This document shows, in pieces, positions 14,401 to 18,023 of a stretch of 18,023 nucleotides of DNA. The notes below the pieces were generated by a model. The model was given only the letters and a program-made list of their open reading frames with translations, made no database searches and had not been told where the DNA came from. A program made the position numbers and the translations under genes. Origin of the DNA: an uncultured Thiomonas sp. (GTDB lineage: Bacteria > Pseudomonadota > Gammaproteobacteria > Burkholderiales > Burkholderiaceae_C). The first letter of the stretch is position 1; each line of letters begins with the position of its first letter. The DNA is taken from the NCBI GenBank assembly GCA_937927695.1, contig CALBRU010000014.1:1-18023 (forward strand), given 5' to 3'.

Positions 14401-15437
14401 GCTTCAAGGCGCAGCGCCTGGCCACCCGCCTGCTCAAACCCGCCGCCCGCGCGCAGACCGCGGCGCCCAAGCTCACCGTGGGCAAACCGCCGATCCGCGA
14501 GCAGGTGATTCACTTCATCAACAAGCCCATGCCGGGTGGCTTGCCGAAAAAAACCGCGCGCGCGCTGCTCGACATCGAAGACAAGGACTTCGTGCCTATC
14601 ATCCGCAACCCGCGCGGCACTTCGGTGGACAGCGAGGCGGTGTTCTATTTTCCGGGCTGCGGCTCGGAGCGTCTGTTCAGCCAGGTCGGGCTGGCGACGC
14701 AGGCCATGCTGTGGCACGCCGGGGTGCAGACCGTGCTGCCACCGGGCTATTTGTGCTGCGGCTATCCGCAGCGGGGCTCGGGCCAGTTCGACAAGGCGGA
14801 GAAGATCATCACCGACAACCGGGTGCTGTTCCACCGCGTGGCCAACACCCTCAACTATCTCGACATCAAGACCGTGGTGGTGAGCTGTGGCACCTGCTAC
14901 GACCAGTTGCAGGGCTATGAATTCGAGAAAATTTTTCCGGGTTGCCGCATCATCGACATCCACGAATTCCTGCTGGAGAAGGGTTATGGCCTCAGCCCAG
15001 GCGGCGCGGCGGGCGAGGTCAAGTACCTCTATCACGACCCGTGCCACAGCCCGATGAAAACGCAGGAGCCGATGAAAACGGTCAAGGCCCTGTTGGGTGA
15101 CGGCGTGCTCAAGAGTGAGCGCTGCTGTGGCGAGAGCGGCACGTTTGGCATCTCACGGCCCGACATCGCCACCCAGGTTCGTTTCCGCAAGGAAGAAGAG
15201 CTGCGCAAGAACGAGCTGGCGCTGCGCGCCGATGGTTTTGCTGGCGACATCAAAATCCTGACCTCTTGCCCGTCCTGCCTGCAGGGACTCATCCGCTATG
15301 GCAACGATCTGCAGCATGGCCTGCTCGAAGCCGACTACATCGTGATCGAAATGGCGCGTCACCTCATCGGCGAAGACTGGATGGCCGACTACGTCAAGGC
15401 GGCGAACAACGGCGGCATCGAGCGTGTGCTGGTGTGA
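11436..15437 (+). CDS. Giant FAD-linked oxidoreductase with Fe-S and CCG domains (DUF3683 type)
   Basis: This single 1333-residue chain combines GlcD-like and GlpC-like modules. Domain order: a DUF3683-like N-terminus (about 25-150, with REIPYNYTSFSDREVV); an FAD-binding PCMH domain (about 190-430, with PRGGGTGYTGGAIPL near 223); an FAD-oxidase C-terminal domain (to about 810, with GEHGIGITKLEFL near 782); two [4Fe-4S] motifs, CLRCGKCKSVC (near 862) and CTVCHKCVTPCP (near 924); and two cysteine-rich CCG modules, PGCGSERLF...CCGYP (about 1073-1111) and HDPCHSP...CCGESG (about 1203-1233), with SCGTC and SCPSC motifs. Such fusions are known in Burkholderiales and are thought to oxidise a 2-hydroxy acid such as D-lactate or glycolate and pass electrons to quinone; the substrate is not established. 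Length is normal for the type. The nicotinamidase gene follows after 2 nt. Confidence 0.92.
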   Translation: MNAPATHAPQHILALGQDAADAPVRLREIPYNYTSFSDREVVMRLLGSEAWGWLNQLRQERRTGRSARMLYEVLGDIWVVQRNPFLQDDLLQSRKRRAALIGALEHRLREIDRRRDDSAHSGSSDAQRDALVRQLLDRARAAVTAFAAWFDEAAALRQRARKVLGRHSAQGAIRFDGMARVSHVTDATDWRVEYPFVVLCPDSEDEIAGLVRGCIELGLTIIPRGGGTGYTGGAIPLVWKSAVINTEKLDRIGPVEYLELPGVAHPVPTIHTPAGVVTQRVSDAADAAGLVFAVDPTSADASCVGGNVAMNAGGKKAVLWGTAIDNLASWRMVDPQGRWVEVQRLDHNLGKIHDVDVARFEVRTLAADGVTLLEQRLLEIPGAQFRKEGLGKDVTDKFLAGLPGVQKEGCDGIITSARWILHKMPPHVRTVCLEFFGQAREAIPSIVEIKTFLDARPGGAILAGLEHLDDRYLKAVGYATKSARGTLPKMVLFGDIVGEDEAAVARAASEVVRMANARVGEGFVAVSAEARKKFWLDRKRTAAIARHTNAFKINEDVVIPLPRMGEYVDGIEHINVELSLKNKLALVAEIDRTLRGTLPLARNEELADGEPALSKEDLEAKRAQALELLAAVHARWSFYLDHLDRPLLALSDAQRALLPALPAASTALLALPAGANNEDRTLFHLLQEHSLRASWKAELRKPLAAVFSGGLFEPLRREIDAIHQRVLKSRAWVALHMHAGDGNVHTNIPVNSDDYAMLQQAHDAVARIMALARSLGGVISGEHGIGITKLEFLTEAEIGAFRAYKREVDPEGRFNKGKLLDDPAHPADLRNAYTPSFNLMGHESLIMQQSDIGAISASVKDCLRCGKCKSVCATHVPRANLLYSPRDKILATSLLIEAFLYEEQTRRGVSIRHWEEFEDVADHCTVCHKCVTPCPVDIDFGDVTMNMRNLLRKMGKKSFKPGNAAAMFFLNATQPQTIKLVRTAMVGVGFKAQRLATRLLKPAARAQTAAPKLTVGKPPIREQVIHFINKPMPGGLPKKTARALLDIEDKDFVPIIRNPRGTSVDSEAVFYFPGCGSERLFSQVGLATQAMLWHAGVQTVLPPGYLCCGYPQRGSGQFDKAEKIITDNRVLFHRVANTLNYLDIKTVVVSCGTCYDQLQGYEFEKIFPGCRIIDIHEFLLEKGYGLSPGGAAGEVKYLYHDPCHSPMKTQEPMKTVKALLGDGVLKSERCCGESGTFGISRPDIATQVRFRKEEELRKNELALRADGFAGDIKILTSCPSCLQGLIRYGNDLQHGLLEADYIVIEMARHLIGEDWMADYVKAANNGGIERVLV

Positions 15438-15439
15438 GC

Positions 15440-16057
15440 ATGAAGTCGGCCCCCGTGCTGCTGGTGATCGACGTGCAGAACGGCTTTTGCACCGGCGGCG
15501 GCCTGCCGGTGCCGGATGGCGAAGCCGTGGTGCCGGTGATCAATCGGCTTGCGGCCAAGTTTTCGCAAGTGGTGTTGACGCAGGACTGGCATCCTCCGGG
15601 CCATGCGTCGTTTGCCCGCGCGCACCCGGGACGGCAGCCTTTCGAGACCATCGCCTTGCCCTACGGCCCGCAGGTGCTGTGGCCGGATCATTGCATTCAG
15701 GGTACGCGCGACGCGGCCCTGCACCCTGATCTGCACATTGCGCACGCTCAGGCCGTCATTCGCAAAGGCTGGAGGGCGGGCATCGACAGTTACTCAGCCT
15801 TCATGGAAGCCGACCGCAGCACGCCCACCGGCCTGACGGGCTATCTGCGCGAGCTGGACGTGCGCGAACTGGTGTTGTGCGGATTGGCCACTGATTTCTG
15901 CGTAGCCTGGAGCGCCTTGGACGCCCGGGCTGCAGGTTTCGAGGTGACCGTGGTGGAAGACGCCTGCCGCGCCATCGATCTCAACGGCTCGCTGGATCAG
16001 GCCTGGGCGCAAATGCGCGCCGCCGGGGTGCGGCGCGCGATGTCCACCGCGTTCTGA
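15440..16057 (+). CDS. pncA: Nicotinamidase
   Basis: This hydrolyses nicotinamide to nicotinate in NAD salvage. The protein has 205 residues with the full cysteine-hydrolase triad D11 (LVIDVQNGF), K109 (IRKGW) and C154 (ATDFCV). Metal ligands D49, H51 and H84 (TQDWHPPGH and WPDHCIQGT) are also present. The ATG at 15440 is 2 nt after the stop of the large oxidoreductase and has no strong ribosome-binding site of its own, which suggests translational coupling. An upstream extension in the same frame would run inside the preceding gene and lacks homology, so it was not used. The C-terminus meets the convergent cytochrome b gene with no spacer. Confidence 0.93.
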   Translation: MKSAPVLLVIDVQNGFCTGGGLPVPDGEAVVPVINRLAAKFSQVVLTQDWHPPGHASFARAHPGRQPFETIALPYGPQVLWPDHCIQGTRDAALHPDLHIAHAQAVIRKGWRAGIDSYSAFMEADRSTPTGLTGYLRELDVRELVLCGLATDFCVAWSALDARAAGFEVTVVEDACRAIDLNGSLDQAWAQMRAAGVRRAMSTAF

Positions 16058-16735
16058 TCAGACGTTTTCGCCCGGCGTGAGGGTGGCCGTGGGAGCGGCC
16101 TTGGCCCGCGGATGTTGGTGCACCGGCTCGTCTTCATAGCCGCGGATCATGGCCATGATGTGCGCCAGCGGCGTGTGGCCCGTGGTGGTGAGATAGACGT
16201 GGATGATGAAAAAAATCAGCATCATGTAAGCGCCGATGGTGTGCGCCCAGGCCACGGTTTGCAGGCTGATGCCCCACTGCTGCCAGATGGGCCATGCGCC
16301 CCAATCGGCGAAGAACAGCAGCCAGATGCCACTGATCCAGATGATGGGATTGATCATCAGCTTCACCCATAGATAGGCCAGACGCTGCAGCGGGTTGTGC
16401 TTGCGCGCGACGGTCTGGTGATAGGGGTGCTCCTCGCCGCGGAACATGCCATAGGCGTAATGCCGTGCGACCAGAAAAATCTTGTCGAAAGTGGGGATGT
16501 ATTGCTTCCATTCCCCGGTGGTGAAGTGCCAGAAGATGGCGAACACCCACAGGGTCACCAGCGCCCACGCCGCAAACGTGTGGATGCGCAGCGCGGTGAG
16601 GAAGTCCACGCCGAGGTCATACAGACCGTGGATGCGAAAACCGGTCAACATCAGCAGGATGATCAGCCCGGCCTGGCTCCAGTGCCAGAAGCGCTCGAAC
16701 CGCTTGAACAGGATGACGTGTTTTTTGTGTGACAT
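16058..16735 (-). CDS. Membrane cytochrome b (thiosulfate reductase/hydrogenase cytochrome b type)
   Basis: This is a 225-residue integral membrane diheme cytochrome b expected to exchange electrons between the quinone pool and a periplasmic partner. Four hydrophobic segments are visible at about 19-38, 45-71, 125-143 and 158-184. Candidate heme-ligand histidines lie at H18 (RFWHWSQ), H52 (RIHTFAAW), H70 and H165/H179 (WAHTIGAY, IIHVYLTT). This pattern matches the PF01292-type cytochrome b561 group found with thiosulfate reductases, formate dehydrogenases and Ni-Fe hydrogenases. The ATG at 16733-16735 is preceded by GAGGAA. The gene starts 36 nt after the stop of the multiheme cytochrome c gene, so the two probably form one complex. 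The polar C-terminal tail (about 195-225) is probably cytoplasmic. Confidence 0.88.
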   Translation of the reverse strand: MSHKKHVILFKRFERFWHWSQAGLIILLMLTGFRIHGLYDLGVDFLTALRIHTFAAWALVTLWVFAIFWHFTTGEWKQYIPTFDKIFLVARHYAYGMFRGEEHPYHQTVARKHNPLQRLAYLWVKLMINPIIWISGIWLLFFADWGAWPIWQQWGISLQTVAWAHTIGAYMMLIFFIIHVYLTTTGHTPLAHIMAMIRGYEDEPVHQHPRAKAAPTATLTPGENV

Positions 16736-16771
16736 GACAAATTCCTCAAAGATTCTTCGCTTCGCTGGTGA

Positions 16772-18023
16772 TCAGTGGCTCTTGCTGCCGGGTTTGTTGC
16801 GGCGGCGCAGCCACAGGAAACTGCGGATACCGCCATGCACCATTACCCCGGCAAGGCTCAGCCCGGCTATGCCCAGACCGACGGTTTCGATCCAGGTCTG
16901 GTGGTCTTTGCTGCGACCCGGGATGTAGATGCCGTCGATCTTTTCCAGCCGACCGTTGTTGCTGTGGCATTGCGCGCAGTTGAGCGCCTTGTCTTTCGGC
17001 GCGACCATGTGGGTGATCGGCCAGGTGGTGGTGGTCTTGACGAATTCGTACTTGCCCGACCACTCCAGCCCCGCCTCCTTCATACCGGCGGCGATGGATT
17101 TCTGCCAGTCCATGGTGTGCCAGTAGGCCGCGTCATCGAAACCGGCGTTGTGGATGGCGAGCAGGCGGTGCATCTCCGGGTCGTAGGGCTGGGTGCCCTT
17201 CATGGTCTTGACCGGCCAGATGCGTGATTTGCCATCGGTGGCGCTGCCGCCGTACTGATTGATGGCGACAACGCCGTCTTTGTTGGGCGTCACGTTCTCG
17301 CCGATGTTCATCCACTTCACCGCGCCGTTGAACCAGGTGTAATCGGGCACGACGTTTTCACCCAGCTTGAACTGGCCTTTGATGCCCAGATAGGTGGGGT
17401 GGCCGTGCTCGTCCTTGATGACCAGGGGCTTGCCGTCCGGGCCGCGCTGGCCAGCCTTGGAATAGTCCCATTCCATCTTGGTGGGAACGCCGCCGCGGGC
17501 GAACTCGGGGATATGGCAGGTCTGGCAGGCGATATTGCGGGTATGCATGTTCAGGTCCTGCGCCAGATTGCCCTTGTGTGGGGTGTCGCCGTGGCAGGAC
17601 TGGCAGCTTGCCGCGCTGCCCATATTGTGTTGGCTGCCGCGCACATACTGTCCGCCCTCGTGCTTGGCGTCGAGCTTGTAGTGGCTGCCGCTGACCTCGT
17701 GTCCGCCGGTGGCGTGGCAGGTCTGGCACTGGAAATTCAGCCCGTCCTTGGCCATGTGCACGTCGAGTGATTTGGGCGGATTGGTGAGCGAGCTGTCCAG
17801 GTCGCCGTGCTTCACGCCGTCGCCGCCTCCGCCGTTGAAGTGGCAGGTACCGCAGTTGGCGCGCGAAGGCTCGCCCACATGCTGCGCGATCAGGGCCAGA
17901 TCGATCGGCTCGATGAACTTGCCCGAGCCAGGCGGCATTTCGATGCGGGTGGTGGGCGGGTTGCCCGACTGATACGGCGCCTTGACGTATTTGCCGGTCT
18001 GGTCATGGCAGACCAGGCAGTCC
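16772..18023 (-). CDS. Octaheme tetrathionate reductase-family cytochrome c (5' partial)
   Basis: This periplasmic multiheme cytochrome is open to the window edge; 417 residues are visible. Six CxxCH heme-binding motifs can be read: CLVCH (18005-18019), CGTCH (17840-17854), CQTCH (17714-17728), CQSCH (17591-17605), CQTCH (17513-17527) and CAQCH (16964-16978). Two more and the signal peptide would lie beyond the edge if it is an octaheme protein. The body (GSQHNMGSAASCQSCHGD, HTRNIACQTCHIPEFARGG, MEWDYSKAGQ, WFNGAVKWM, THMVAPKDKALNCAQCH) resembles the OTR family. The C-terminus adds a membrane helix (TVGLGIAGLSLAGVMVHGGI) followed by a basic stop (WLRRRNKPG), which would anchor it next to the cytochrome b encoded 36 nt downstream. 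Family members reduce tetrathionate, nitrite or hydroxylamine in vitro; the true substrate is open. Confidence 0.88.
   Translation of the reverse strand, partial: DCLVCHDQTGKYVKAPYQSGNPPTTRIEMPPGSGKFIEPIDLALIAQHVGEPSRANCGTCHFNGGGGDGVKHGDLDSSLTNPPKSLDVHMAKDGLNFQCQTCHATGGHEVSGSHYKLDAKHEGGQYVRGSQHNMGSAASCQSCHGDTPHKGNLAQDLNMHTRNIACQTCHIPEFARGGVPTKMEWDYSKAGQRGPDGKPLVIKDEHGHPTYLGIKGQFKLGENVVPDYTWFNGAVKWMNIGENVTPNKDGVVAINQYGGSATDGKSRIWPVKTMKGTQPYDPEMHRLLAIHNAGFDDAAYWHTMDWQKSIAAGMKEAGLEWSGKYEFVKTTTTWPITHMVAPKDKALNCAQCHSNNGRLEKIDGIYIPGRSKDHQTWIETVGLGIAGLSLAGVMVHGGIRSFLWLRRRNKPGSKSH

Noticed and set aside
13515..15047. 510-codon open frame antisense to the large oxidoreductase
   Set aside because: It has no domain and is a mirror of the CCG and Fe-S coding region.

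Overview
The window is high-GC DNA, densely packed with genes. Gene content fits a betaproteobacterium of the Burkholderiales, possibly a sulfur-oxidising genus such as Thiomonas; this is inferred from gene families, not proven. The families are a DUF3683-type giant FAD/Fe-S oxidoreductase, an octaheme tetrathionate-reductase-family cytochrome, and a tungsten-type aldehyde:ferredoxin oxidoreductase (AOR) operon. No rRNA, tRNA, CRISPR array or complete insertion sequence was seen.

Region 1 (1-1823, +) is the end of a nonulosonic (sialic-acid-like) sugar cluster: a 5'-truncated CMP-sugar cytidylyltransferase followed 1 nt later by a NeuB-type synthase. The synthase carries an in-frame insert of about 35 codons containing a palindromic GC-rich repeat of the same type found between two genes at 5490-5583. 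Region 2 (1824-2349) holds a hairpin at the neuB end and a decayed HepT-type toxin gene on the minus strand. Its reading frame is closed by TGA codons inside a perfect 12-bp tandem duplication. Region 3 (2365-3558, +) is a GT28/MGDG-synthase-like glycolipid glycosyltransferase.

Region 4 (3527-7937, -) is an AOR operon, read from 7937 downward: a four-cluster ferredoxin-like subunit, the tungsten/molybdenum-pterin catalytic subunit, a repeat doublet, an FAD/NAD-linked reductase, a MoaD-like sulfur carrier ending in Gly-Gly, and a 99-residue protein of unknown function. The last gene overlaps the convergent glycosyltransferase by 32 bp. The likely route is electrons from aldehyde oxidation passing through the Fe-S subunit to the flavoprotein and NAD(P), while the MoaD-like protein supplies dithiolene sulfur for the pterin cofactor.

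Region 5 (8179-9852) has a ferritin-like di-iron protein resembling acyl-ACP desaturases (-) diverging from a glycine-zipper/OmpA lipoprotein (+). Region 6 (9897-16057) has a tandem HD/HD-GYP c-di-GMP phosphodiesterase-like protein (-) diverging from a 1333-residue FAD/Fe-S/CCG oxidoreductase (+). A near-consensus CRP-type palindrome lies between them, and a nicotinamidase gene follows the oxidoreductase after 2 nt.

Region 7 (16058-18023, -) is a respiratory module: a membrane cytochrome b preceded by a multiheme c-type cytochrome that runs off the window edge. The nicotinamidase and cytochrome b genes converge with no bases between their stop codons.
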